From Fuerstiella sp. (GTDB lineage: Bacteria; Planctomycetota; Planctomycetia; Planctomycetales; Planctomycetaceae), in the NCBI GenBank assembly GCA_022843805.1, contig JALHMY010000001.1, positions 127,795 through 191,794 of the forward strand: 64,000 nucleotides of DNA, read 5' to 3'. A model generated the notes under the pieces. The model saw only the letters and a list, made by a program, of their open reading frames with translations, did not search any database and was not told where the DNA came from. Shown in pieces: positions 44,854-53,158 of this stretch (positions within the stretch are counted from its first letter, which is position 1; each line of letters begins with the position of its first letter). A program made the translations under genes and the position numbers.

Positions 44854-46818
44854 TCATTCAAGTTCGTTCAGCTCCATTCGGAAACCGCCGGACAGGATCG
44901 GAAAACGACACCAGGTTTTGGGGTCCAGGTTTTTGTCATCCACATGAAACGAAGGTGCGTAGCGTTCCCGTTTCCACTGATTGCGGGACCAGAGTCGAAA
45001 GAAGCGGCTTACCCATTCCACCAGCTGGCTGCGTGGATATTCGGAACCGTCCCTCACCAGTGTTTCCAGCACCTCGCTCGGACTCAGCTTATCCCGAATC
45101 GCGAGACGTTCGATCTGATCGAGCAGAGGGTATGGCATCAGGTCCCCCTCGTCCGTCTGAGCATATTGTGACGGACGAAGTTCTGCAGTTGGCTGCTGGC
45201 GATTAACAAGTACCAGAGTTGGAATGGGAGAGCATCCCCCGGCACCATCTTTCTCCATCACGGCAAGCCACTGTCTCAGAAAAGCCTTATCAATTCCCGC
45301 AATGGGGCTCAGTCCTCCCGATGTATCTCCATCCATGGTGGCATAGCCCACGGCTGCTTCCGATCGATTGCTTGTGGACAGCAGCAGAGAGTTTTGCAGG
45401 TTGGCCAGCATCCAGACGCTGGGCGATCGAGTTCGTGCCTGGATGTTTTGCAGAGTTATGTCATCCTGCTGCCATGTCAGACTGCGTCCGATCGCCTGTT
45501 CAATGGTGGTGGTATATTGCTGAACAAGGGCGTCCACGTCCAGCTGATACCACGTCCCGCCAACCGCTTTTGTGATGCCTTCTGCGGCTGTCCGAGTCAC
45601 CTCACCGCTGTTTCGAGTTGACTGATAGACCCCGGTAAAAAGCAATGGCATCATTTCTTCTGCAGACGGGATATCTTTGAGGCCTGGTATCCAGGACAGT
45701 TTCTGCTGAAATCCCTCCAGGCCCAGATCCTCAATGCCCCGTTCGACCATGCATCGAATCAGGCAGGCAACTGCTGAGGAGTCGGCGCCCCCGCTCATCG
45801 AAACAACAAATCCGTTCGATCGGCTCTTTCGGAGGTAATCGAACAATGCCAGTGCGAGCGCCTGGGTAAATTCGTCTGCACGATTTTCCAGTGGAGGATT
45901 CAAGACCGGTGTAATGCGGCTGGAAGGTGGTGAGAATCGTCCAGGCACGCGAGCGATTCGATCATGAACGTCGTCTGTCACATCTGTTCGCATGGAATGA
46001 ATAGCGGCTCGTCGAGTTCGGGTCAGTTCGACATCAGCGTCCGCCACGGTCACATGCACATCATGAAAACGAAACCGTGGCCCCGAAGCAATCAGAGTTC
46101 CACCGGAAGCTATCAGAGCACCTCCATCATAAATGGCTCGTCCAGCTTCGTTGCCAACCAGGTTTGAGTAGACGTAGCTGACACCAAATGAACGGGAGCC
46201 CTCAAGAACAAATCGCTTGCGAATTTCGTGCTTCCCAAATGCAAAATGACTGGCACTGGGGTTCAGAATCACATCCGCCCCGCATTCCGCCATGCGATTC
46301 CCCGGCCGGCCAGCCACCCAGGCATCCTCACAGATTTCAAATCCAAAGCGAATTCCGTCGCACTCGAACAAAAGATCGCCCAAAGGCCAGCTGTGATCGT
46401 CCGCTTCGTATTCCGTTACCGTTTCCGCAGGCCATGCACGAAACCATCGGGGTTCATAATGCAGTCCGTCGCCAGCAAGATTTTGTTTGGGGACGAATCC
46501 GGCGATTTCTCCGTCGGCCACCACGCAGGCAGTGTTGTAAACACCGTTGGTGATGTACAGCGGAAGCCCCAGAGTGACCAGCATCCCGCTCGTTTCGCCG
46601 ACAATTCTTCGCAGGACCTGCCATGACGTACGCCAGACATGTGGTGAAAGAAACATGTCTTCGCACCCGTATCCGGTGATGCATAATTCGGGCAGACACA
46701 GGATATTGACTTCCTGCTCCCGAGCCTGCCGAATTGCTTCCAGGATTCGAGCCGAATTTCCTTCCCAGTCAAGCGGAGTCTGGTTAAGGACAGCTGCACC
46801 AAGGCGAATACGTTTCAT
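44854..46818 (-). CDS. nadE: Glutamine-dependent NAD+ synthetase
   Basis: 654 residues from the ATG at 46818 (MKRIRLGAAVLNQTPLDW), which matches the family start; 34 upstream codons are open but not conserved-looking. Residues 1-290 are a nitrilase-type glutaminase with catalytic Glu44 (LPELCITGYG), Lys111 (FVPKQNL) and Cys163 (FEICEDAW). The C-terminal half is the synthetase, with PP-loop SMSGGADSSAVACL, STSNRSEAAVGYATMDGDTS and DLMPYPLLDQIERLA. It makes NAD+ from deamido-NAD+ using ammonia channelled from glutamine. It is 122 nt downstream of the RNase III gene on the same strand. Confidence 0.95.
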   Translation of the reverse strand: MKRIRLGAAVLNQTPLDWEGNSARILEAIRQAREQEVNILCLPELCITGYGCEDMFLSPHVWRTSWQVLRRIVGETSGMLVTLGLPLYITNGVYNTACVVADGEIAGFVPKQNLAGDGLHYEPRWFRAWPAETVTEYEADDHSWPLGDLLFECDGIRFGFEICEDAWVAGRPGNRMAECGADVILNPSASHFAFGKHEIRKRFVLEGSRSFGVSYVYSNLVGNEAGRAIYDGGALIASGGTLIASGPRFRFHDVHVTVADADVELTRTRRAAIHSMRTDVTDDVHDRIARVPGRFSPPSSRITPVLNPPLENRADEFTQALALALFDYLRKSRSNGFVVSMSGGADSSAVACLIRCMVERGIEDLGLEGFQQKLSWIPGLKDIPSAEEMMPLLFTGVYQSTRNSGEVTRTAAEGITKAVGGTWYQLDVDALVQQYTTTIEQAIGRSLTWQQDDITLQNIQARTRSPSVWMLANLQNSLLLSTSNRSEAAVGYATMDGDTSGGLSPIAGIDKAFLRQWLAVMEKDGAGGCSPIPTLVLVNRQQPTAELRPSQYAQTDEGDLMPYPLLDQIERLAIRDKLSPSEVLETLVRDGSEYPRSQLVEWVSRFFRLWSRNQWKRERYAPSFHVDDKNLDPKTWCRFPILSGGFRMELNELE

Positions 46819-46940
46819 CGTGTTTGGGCTCGCCAAATATTCGTTTGCAAAATAGTCGTGGCTGTGAAGTGCCTGATACTTGGGCGGATGACGGAGTCTG
46901 GCTGATTGCGAGGCAGACAATCAGAACCGCAGCCAATGAA

Positions 46941-47843
46941 TCAGGCTTCACTGAAAAGTCCGTCTCTGCTCTCCTGATTTCGGGGTCCATCCGGACCGCG
47001 TTCGTGCCCGGTCGAGCCGTCACCGGAGGAAAATCCTTCCACTGCAATCTCTCTGGTCCCGACCGCCGTCGTCTCCACAATGACTGTGCAGGAAGTCAGC
47101 ATCACAGAAGGCTGGTCGCCGATCTCCGAATTATTAATAAGAGGTATTGCTGTGGCACAGGCAATGGCTTCGAGGGCAAGTCGAGCGGCCTGCTGTTCAG
47201 CCTCCTTCTTGCTTCGGCCCCACGCTGCATCGTATGTTGTCGTACCAATTCGGGCTGCAATACGGAACTCGCGTGCGTGATCCGGTCCTCGCTCTTCCAC
47301 GACCAGATAGTCGGGCGTGACACTATGAAACCGCTGAGTCTGTTCCTGAAGCTGGCTTTTGTAGTTGTCGGTTTCCTCAGGATGACACAGGGCCAGCTCA
47401 TCACTGAATGCCATCAGGATAAACTGGCGGGCCGCCTGCAGTCCTCCATCCATATAGATGCCGGCGATTAATGATTCCACGACGGCTGACAGGATGGATT
47501 CGGGGATGTGATTTAAACCCCGGCCGACAAGGATCAGCTCGTTGAGTTCCAGCTTTCGTGCGACACGCGCACAGATCGCCCGACTGACCAGTTGTGACTT
47601 CATCTGTGTCAGCTGACCTTCTCGCTGATCCGGATAGGTCAGAAACAAATATTCACAAATCACAAGCCCGAGCACAGCATCTCCAAGAAACTCCAGGCGT
47701 TCGTTGGAGTCGAGTCGAGTTTCTGCGGACGAACTGTGGGTGAGGCAGCGGCGCAACAGCCTGCGATCGGCGAAGCTGTACGCAATTCGCGATTCACACC
47801 GCTGCAGCAAATCTTCCAGATCAGAATTTGAGCGTTCGGGCAA
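46941..47843 (-). CDS. rnc: Ribonuclease III with a C-terminal extension
   Basis: 300 residues. The endonuclease domain covers about 10-155, with signature NERLEFLGDAVLGL (E51 and D55 among the catalytic acids). A double-stranded RNA-binding domain lies near 162-230 (NYKSQLQEQTQRFHSVTPDY, AAWGRSKKEAEQQAARLAL). RNase III cleaves rRNA precursors and other duplex RNA. The last 70 residues are not part of the usual 225-230-residue protein and look disordered. An in-frame stop lies four codons before the TTG at 47843, so the start must be this TTG or the rarer ATA. It is divergent from htrA. Confidence 0.92.
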   Translation of the reverse strand: MPERSNSDLEDLLQRCESRIAYSFADRRLLRRCLTHSSSAETRLDSNERLEFLGDAVLGLVICEYLFLTYPDQREGQLTQMKSQLVSRAICARVARKLELNELILVGRGLNHIPESILSAVVESLIAGIYMDGGLQAARQFILMAFSDELALCHPEETDNYKSQLQEQTQRFHSVTPDYLVVEERGPDHAREFRIAARIGTTTYDAAWGRSKKEAEQQAARLALEAIACATAIPLINNSEIGDQPSVMLTSCTVIVETTAVGTREIAVEGFSSGDGSTGHERGPDGPRNQESRDGLFSEA

Positions 47844-48180
47844 GGGTATTGCTACTTACAAGGATACTCAGGAGGGCAGACACTTCCCGCTGCGGCAGAC
47901 ACCGCACAGGGGGAAGCATACTAAAACCGGCCTCACTTAAAAGTACCTGGGTGCGTGAACGGCGCAGGTGCCGCCCCCTCTACGCTCAAATCTGTCGAAA
48001 CGCTGGCAAATTCCCGGGAGGAACAGTCACTTCTGCCAAAATTTTCTTCGACTTCCAGCTTTGATCACGGGAGCTGCAAATTGTTGTCTTGTCAATCAGA
48101 AAGTCAGGGAGAAAATTCCGGGGAACGGGCCACGTCGGCAACTGCAGTCTCACGTTTTGACCAATTTCTGGTGAATAACG
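47844..48180. promoter_or_regulatory. Divergent intergenic region between rnc and the HtrA-type protease gene
   Basis: 337 nt that must contain promoters for both genes. Several short frames are open but none has a plausible start or domain. No promoter or operator pattern stood out. Confidence 0.3.
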
Positions 48181-49755
48181 ATGAATGAAAGGATTGAACC
48201 TGTGAAAACACTCCGATGGCCACTCGTCGCTTCCGTCACTGCATCCGCGATGCTGTTGAGCAGCCTATATTACCTCCCATGGATTTCGAACGATCAGACT
48301 GTCCACGCTCAGGAAAAGCCGCCTGCAGAAGATATTGCCAGTGCTGATGAAATCTCAAATGCGTTTCGATACGTCTCCCGAAAAGCAATTCCAGCGGTCG
48401 TTTCCATCGAAGCTGTTGGCGCCGTTGCGCGTCGGCAAATGACCCAGCTGCCTCCGGGATTTGATGATGAGTCGTTCCAGAATCACCCGTTTCTCAGAGA
48501 GTTCTTTGACCGCGTCCCTCGCGAAGAAGGCCCCGGCCGTCCCCGCACTCTGCCCGAACGACGCACAATCGGTCAGGGGTCCGGATTTATCATCGATCCC
48601 TCCGGAATTGTGATGACCAATGCTCACGTCGTCCGGGGAGCGGAGCAGGTCAAAGTACAGCTGAGCGACGGTCGAGTGTTTGTCGCCACCGACGTTAAAC
48701 TTGATGAACGAGCGGATGTGGCCATCATCCGCATAAAGGTCAGCGAAGAACTGCCGTTTCTGGTTCTGGGCAACGACGAAGAAATGGAAATCGGCGACTG
48801 GGTGCTGGCGTTCGGCAGTCCGTTCGGACTGCATCGTACTGTCACACAGGGTATTATCAGTGCCAAATCCCGCGGACTGAGCGATATCCGAATGCGACAG
48901 GAATTCATTCAAACCGATGCGGCCATTAACCCCGGCAATAGCGGCGGACCTCTGGTGAACCTGAAGGGAGAAGTCATCGGCATCAATACGGCAATCTCCA
49001 CCAGCAGCGGAGGTTACGATGGCGTCGGTTTCGCCGTTCCTGTCAGTCTTGCCAAATGGGTGGGTGATCAGCTGAAGAACGATGGAAGAGTTCGACGTGC
49101 TTACATTGGCGTTCTTCCTCAGGACATCGATGCGGATATCGCCACGGCTTTGAGCCTGCCAACTCCCTCCGGTGTGCTGATTGCTGAGGTGACCAAAGAT
49201 TCGCCTGCCGATCGAGCCGGCCTGCAGATTCAGGATGCCATTCTGGAACTTGCCGGTTACACCATTACCAACTCCAGAAAACTGATGGCTGTGGCTGAAA
49301 AACTAACCATCGGCAATTCGTACCCGGTGACGATCCTGCGAAATGGCCGGAAAATGGCGATCGAACTGACTGTCGCCGAGTTCCCCGATCAGCTCGCTGC
49401 CACTGCGGAAGAAGAACCGACAAGCGAATCGGATTCTCCGGCATCCCCGGATGCTCTTTCCATTAAAGAACTGGGAGTCGATGTGCAGCCTCTCACCCCG
49501 GAACTCGCCGGACAGCTGAATATTCCGGCTGATCAGGGCGTGGTGATCTCCAGCGTGCACCGAGGAAGCTTTGCATCCCGCCTCGGCATTCAACCCGGAC
49601 ATGTGATCATGCGTATCGGTAATACTGTGATCAAGTCGATGGCAGACGTGAAGAGTGCGATCGAGGAAGCTCGTGAACAACAGCAGGTTTTGCTTTTTCT
49701 AAAAACTCCCAACGGCAGTCAGTTCATCAGCGTACCATTCATCAGCGGAGAGTGA
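48181..49755 (+). CDS. HtrA/Deg-type serine protease with two PDZ domains
   Basis: 524 residues. A membrane or signal segment sits at about 13-33 (WPLVASVTASAMLLSSLYYL). The trypsin-like domain has His149 (TNAHVV), Asp179 (DERADVAII) and Ser254 (GNSGGPL). Two PDZ domains follow: about 288-385 (YIGVLPQDI..., GVLIAEVTKDSPADRAGLQ) and about 415-515 (LGVDVQPLTPELAGQL, GVVISSVHRGSFASRLGI). It should degrade or chaperone misfolded envelope proteins. It is monocistronic, with an intrinsic terminator after the stop. The acidic linker between the PDZ domains (EEEPTSESDSPASPDALS) is planctomycete-like. Confidence 0.94.
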   Translation: MNERIEPVKTLRWPLVASVTASAMLLSSLYYLPWISNDQTVHAQEKPPAEDIASADEISNAFRYVSRKAIPAVVSIEAVGAVARRQMTQLPPGFDDESFQNHPFLREFFDRVPREEGPGRPRTLPERRTIGQGSGFIIDPSGIVMTNAHVVRGAEQVKVQLSDGRVFVATDVKLDERADVAIIRIKVSEELPFLVLGNDEEMEIGDWVLAFGSPFGLHRTVTQGIISAKSRGLSDIRMRQEFIQTDAAINPGNSGGPLVNLKGEVIGINTAISTSSGGYDGVGFAVPVSLAKWVGDQLKNDGRVRRAYIGVLPQDIDADIATALSLPTPSGVLIAEVTKDSPADRAGLQIQDAILELAGYTITNSRKLMAVAEKLTIGNSYPVTILRNGRKMAIELTVAEFPDQLAATAEEEPTSESDSPASPDALSIKELGVDVQPLTPELAGQLNIPADQGVVISSVHRGSFASRLGIQPGHVIMRIGNTVIKSMADVKSAIEEAREQQQVLLFLKTPNGSQFISVPFISGE

Positions 49756-49790
49756 CGACTCCGCAAACCTCTGAAAGAGAACGGACGAAG

Positions 49791-49828
49791 GCGGGGCTGG
49801 TGGGTAAACCACCGGCCCCGTTTTTTTG
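49791..49828 (+). terminator. Intrinsic terminator after the HtrA-type gene
   Basis: A GC-rich stem (GGGGCTGGTGG pairing with CCACCGGCCCC, one T.G, loop GTAAA) is followed by seven T residues, 36 nt past the stop codon at 49755. Confidence 0.9.
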
Positions 49829-49969
49829 TTGCCCGGTGCTGATGTGGCGTTTCTGCAACGGTATTTGATAACAGCTGAAGTCAGTTGATGATCTTTGGCA
49901 ACATGCCTTTTTCAGGCAACATCACGAAAGGACAGTGTTTCATGGGCTGAACGTACTTCTGTTTCCATG

Positions 49970-49985
49970 TGGCACCGGATTTGTA
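49970..49985 (+). promoter_or_regulatory. Possible sigma-54 (-24/-12) promoter
   Basis: TGGCAC-CGGAT-TTGTA matches the consensus TGGCAC-N5-TTGCW at every position except one (T for C in the -12 GC). Spacing is exact. It lies 77 nt upstream of the AAA+ regulator start, so that gene might be under sigma-54 control or regulate itself. One -12 mismatch in the most critical dinucleotide keeps confidence low. Confidence 0.35.
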
Positions 49986-50062
49986 AAGACTTGATTCACC
50001 CCGCTCATCGCTTTGAGCGCATTTTGTCACCGCGTGACATCAGCCCTGACTGAGGTGAATCT

Positions 50063-51637
50063 GTGAAGGTACTTGAACTGGCGTTGATTTGCAGTGGCTC
50101 TCCCGGATTCTTTCGGGGCCTGGGTACCGCCCTTGGGCAGCACTATCGTTTGATGGAATGCTACTCAACGCCCGAAGCCGCGCAAATGATGCATCTGCAT
50201 CGGCCGGTGCTCGCCATCATCGACCTTCGAGGTGCTCATCCGAAACAGGTTGCCCGTACCTGGGCGACGATTGAAGCTTCGATTGGTACTCGCTTTGTTG
50301 TTGTGACCACACAGGGGCAGTTGTGTGACGAAGAGCTTCCGGTGGAAATTCGGCACAAGACCCGCCTGGCTGAAATGGCTACACATGAAAACGGCATTAC
50401 TGAACTGGTTCAGCAGATCATGTCGGACGTTCAATCCGCCAGTCCGGCCGTGATTCGCACTGCGGATGTTCAGAATATGGCCAGCTTTTCACGTTCGACC
50501 GCCTCTCAGGTCATCAGTCCCTTTCATGAAATCCATTCAGGGATGCCACGAACGCTGGCTTCACAGCCTGCGAGCCGCTCTGAGCATTCCGGTGGAGGCG
50601 CGAACGAGGCAGGGCACACGGAAAGTCATCCGGGCACAGCTGTCAGCGAACCTTTGTCGATCGCCGACCGCTATCGTACTCGTACGCCAGAGCTGCGGCA
50701 GATGCTGCGGCGTCTGGAAGTGGCAGCTCGTCACAACGTAACCATGCTGCTGATCGGCGAAACAGGATCCGGCAAGACACATCTGGCCAGCCTGATCCAT
50801 GAGGTATCGCCGCGGGCGTCGGAACCGTTTCTGCATGTGGCCTGCGGAGCTCTGCCCGGAGAACTAATTGAAAGTGAATTGTTCGGCCATGTCAAAGGCG
50901 CGTTCACGAGTGCTCATGCGGATAAGGATGGCAAGTTTCTTGCCGCGGGTCACGGTACCATTCTGCTGGATGAAATTGACGTGTTGACTCCGGATCAGCA
51001 GGTTAAGCTGCTGCGGGTCATCGAGCGGGGTGAATTCGAACCCGTGGGTTCGAATCGAACCCTGCACGTTCGAGCCCGCATCATTGCCGCCAGTAACCTT
51101 CAGCTGCAACCGCTCGTTGAGCATGGCCGATTCCGGCCGGACCTTTATTATCGACTCAATACTCTCAGCTTCACGATCCCCCCTCTGCGAAAGCGACTGC
51201 CCGACATCGAACCTCTGGCTCGTTACTTTGTCCATCAGCATGCAGCTCATCTGGGTATCGAGGTGGTCGAGATCTCGCAGTCATTTATTGACTGCCTGCT
51301 GAACTATCCATGGCCTGGCAACGTGAGGGAGATGGAGAACGCGATTCGCAGTGCCGTCATCTACAGCAACAACGGCCTGATGACGCCCGAAACTCTTCCA
51401 ATCCATGTCGTGGAAGGAACCGCAGGTCCTGCAAACGACCCATCGGTGGCTGCGTTCTTCGCTGCTCGTCAGGGCGACTCACTCGGAAGCCGAATCGAAA
51501 TTACAGAAAAGGATTTGATCGAACAGGCCCTGCTGAACAACAACTTCAGTCGCACCAATACGGCCCGACATCTTGGCATCAGTCGAGTAACACTGTACAA
51601 CAAAATGCGAAAATACGGCATCATGCCGGAACGATAG
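50063..51637 (+). CDS. Enhancer-binding-type AAA+ regulator with degenerate receiver and Fis helix-turn-helix
   Basis: 524 residues. The N-terminal 125 residues look like a receiver fold with an Asp at position 54 (VLAIIDLRG), but the acidic pair expected near residues 8-12 is missing, so phosphorylation is doubtful. A disordered linker leads to an NtrC-type AAA+ domain (about 205-440) with Walker A GETGSGKT, sensor-like ELFGHVKGAFTSAH and Walker B GTILLDEID. The loop that touches sigma-54 reads GAFTSA rather than GAFTGA. The C-terminal Fis-type helix-turn-helix is NNFSRTNTARHLGISRVTLY. It should activate sigma-54 promoters. It stands between the HtrA terminator and the 139-bp repeat array; targets are unknown. 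Confidence 0.88.
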   Translation: MKVLELALICSGSPGFFRGLGTALGQHYRLMECYSTPEAAQMMHLHRPVLAIIDLRGAHPKQVARTWATIEASIGTRFVVVTTQGQLCDEELPVEIRHKTRLAEMATHENGITELVQQIMSDVQSASPAVIRTADVQNMASFSRSTASQVISPFHEIHSGMPRTLASQPASRSEHSGGGANEAGHTESHPGTAVSEPLSIADRYRTRTPELRQMLRRLEVAARHNVTMLLIGETGSGKTHLASLIHEVSPRASEPFLHVACGALPGELIESELFGHVKGAFTSAHADKDGKFLAAGHGTILLDEIDVLTPDQQVKLLRVIERGEFEPVGSNRTLHVRARIIAASNLQLQPLVEHGRFRPDLYYRLNTLSFTIPPLRKRLPDIEPLARYFVHQHAAHLGIEVVEISQSFIDCLLNYPWPGNVREMENAIRSAVIYSNNGLMTPETLPIHVVEGTAGPANDPSVAAFFAARQGDSLGSRIEITEKDLIEQALLNNNFSRTNTARHLGISRVTLYNKMRKYGIMPER

Positions 51638-51641
51638 TTGT

Positions 51642-52367
51642 GCTGCGGAGAGTGTTGGCGAGCGGTGTGGCGTCAGCCCACCGAGTGCGTTTCCCCCCTG
51701 ACGCAGGTCCAGCAATTTCCGCCTCGAAGACCCTTACCGACGGGCGGTGAAAAACTCAGAATGGCAGTTGCGCGGCCCTCGGAGGGCTGACGCCGCTCCG
51801 CTCGCCGAATCGCAGCCCACCGAGTGCGTTTCCCCCCGACGCAGGTCCAGCACTTTCCGCCTCGAAAACCCTTGCCAACAGTTGCTGTGGAAAATGCAGA
51901 ATGGCAGTTGCGCGGACCTCGGAGTGCGTTGGCGAGCGGTGTGGCGTCAGCCCACCGAGTGCGCTTTCCCCCTGACGCAGATCCAGCAATTTCCACCTCG
52001 AAAACCCTTACCAACGGGCGGTGAAAAACTCAGAATGGCAGTTGCGCGGACCTCGGAGGGCTGACGCCGCTCCGCTCGCCGAATCGCAGCCCACCGAGTG
52101 CGTTTCCCCCCGACGCAGGTCCAGCACTCTCCGCCTCGAAAACCCTTACCAACAGTTGCGGTGAAAAATGCAGAATGGCAGTTGCGCGGACCTCGGAGTG
52201 CTGACGCCGCTCCGCTCGCCGAATCGCAGCCCACCGAGTGCGTTTCCCCCCCGACGCAGGTCCAGCAATTTCCGCCTCGAAGACCCTTACCAACAGTTGC
52301 GGTGAAAAATGCAGAATGGCAGTTGCGCGGACCTCGGAGTGCTGACGCCGCTCCGCTCGCCGAATCG
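51642..52367. repeat. Tandem array of about 139-bp units with a flip-flopped internal segment
   Basis: Five units start with CCCACCGAGTGCG at 51677, 51816, 51951, 52090 and 52230, so periods are 139, 135, 139 and 140 nt; a partial unit end precedes the first. The unit core is GACGCAGGTCCAGCA...CCGCCTCGAA...CAGAATGGCAGTTGCGCGG. Units 1 and 3 share one middle variant (ACGGGCGGTGAAAAACTC); units 2, 4 and 5 share another (ACAGTTGC...AAAATGC). The unit end is CTGACGCCGCTCCGCTCGCC in units 1, 3, 4 and 5, but appears reversed (GGCGAGCGGTGTGGCGTCAG) in unit 2 and in the partial end before unit 1. Many frames are open across it, a by-product of base composition. The 210 nt from 52368 to 52577 hold nothing recognised. 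Confidence 0.9.
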
Positions 52368-52577
52368 TTTCGGCACAAACCGGCTCTGACACGAATGACA
52401 CGTTCTGCAATTCGGCACACTGTAAGAATCCATCTGGCAAAATTCGCCGAGCCGGACTTATCCGATGCCTTCGGGAACATGCGATTCCGGCATGCTCATC
52501 TTCGCTCATCTGTTCCCATTCGATAGTCTGCCCTTTGCTCGTTACTAATTTCAGAATCTGCTGACTGGAACAATGGA

Positions 52578-53108
52578 ATGTTTCGATCCTGCTGTCTCTG
52601 CCCGGTATTGCTGCTCATTGGCGGAATTGCAAACTTATCCGGGTGCACTACGATGAATACGGCGGCAACCGCCAGTATGTCCGAAGTGACACCGTCATCC
52701 GTCACGCCGGCATCCGGTTCAGGTACCGGCGGTTCAGATACAACTCCTTCGCCTGCCCCGGCGTCACCTTCAATGCCGCCAGCCGCGGCATGGCATCCGA
52801 TCAATTCCAGCCAGTTGCAGCCTGGACAGGTTTGCCAGCTGGTCACATCAGCATCAGCTGATTCGTTCGACGCAAGCGCATCCAGCAATGGCACTCATGT
52901 TCGGCATGTAAAGCCGGGCGAGACGCCGATGCCCACGACTCTCATGGGACAAGTCGTGTCGGTTGATGGCAAAACCATCGCACTGGTCAACGTTGTTCGA
53001 GTACCATCACCTGCGGAAGGTCGAGGTTCTAGGGCTGCCCCTGTTCCAATTTCCGGACAGGTTCGAATCGCCCGATCGTCGCTGCTGAGCGCATCTCTGC
53101 TACGCTGA
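52578..53108 (+). CDS. Lipoprotein of unknown function
   Basis: 176 residues. The signal (FRSCCLCPVLLLIGGIAN) ends in the lipobox LSGC. A Ser/Thr/Pro-rich stretch (about 30-75) precedes a small domain with VCQLVTSASADSFDASASSN and LMGQVVSVDGKTIALVNVVR, two beta-hairpin-like segments. No family is recognised. It follows the repeat array and converges on the MFS transporter gene, with 50 nt between stops. The lipobox makes it likely to be real. Confidence 0.65.
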   Translation: MFRSCCLCPVLLLIGGIANLSGCTTMNTAATASMSEVTPSSVTPASGSGTGGSDTTPSPAPASPSMPPAAAWHPINSSQLQPGQVCQLVTSASADSFDASASSNGTHVRHVKPGETPMPTTLMGQVVSVDGKTIALVNVVRVPSPAEGRGSRAAPVPISGQVRIARSSLLSASLLR

Positions 53109-53158
53109 AGTCTTGCGTTGATGTTTCCGCATCACAAATCTGCGAAGCAGACACGATA

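Noticed and set aside
44557..45171. 204-codon plus-strand frame spanning the DUF808/nadE junction
   Set aside because: It overlaps the real DUF808 frame and runs antisense to nadE; no domain.
51030..51065. tRNA T-arm-like sequence (GGGTTCGAATC)
   Set aside because: It lies inside the AAA+ domain coding region and no acceptor, D or anticodon arms can be built around it.
51642..52367. CRISPR array
   Set aside because: The repeats are about 139 bp, contiguous, with no unique spacers, and no cas genes are present.
51642..52480. Several long open frames across the 139-bp array on both strands
   Set aside because: They follow the repeat period, have no ribosome site or domain and are open in several frames at once, as expected for a repeated stop-free sequence.
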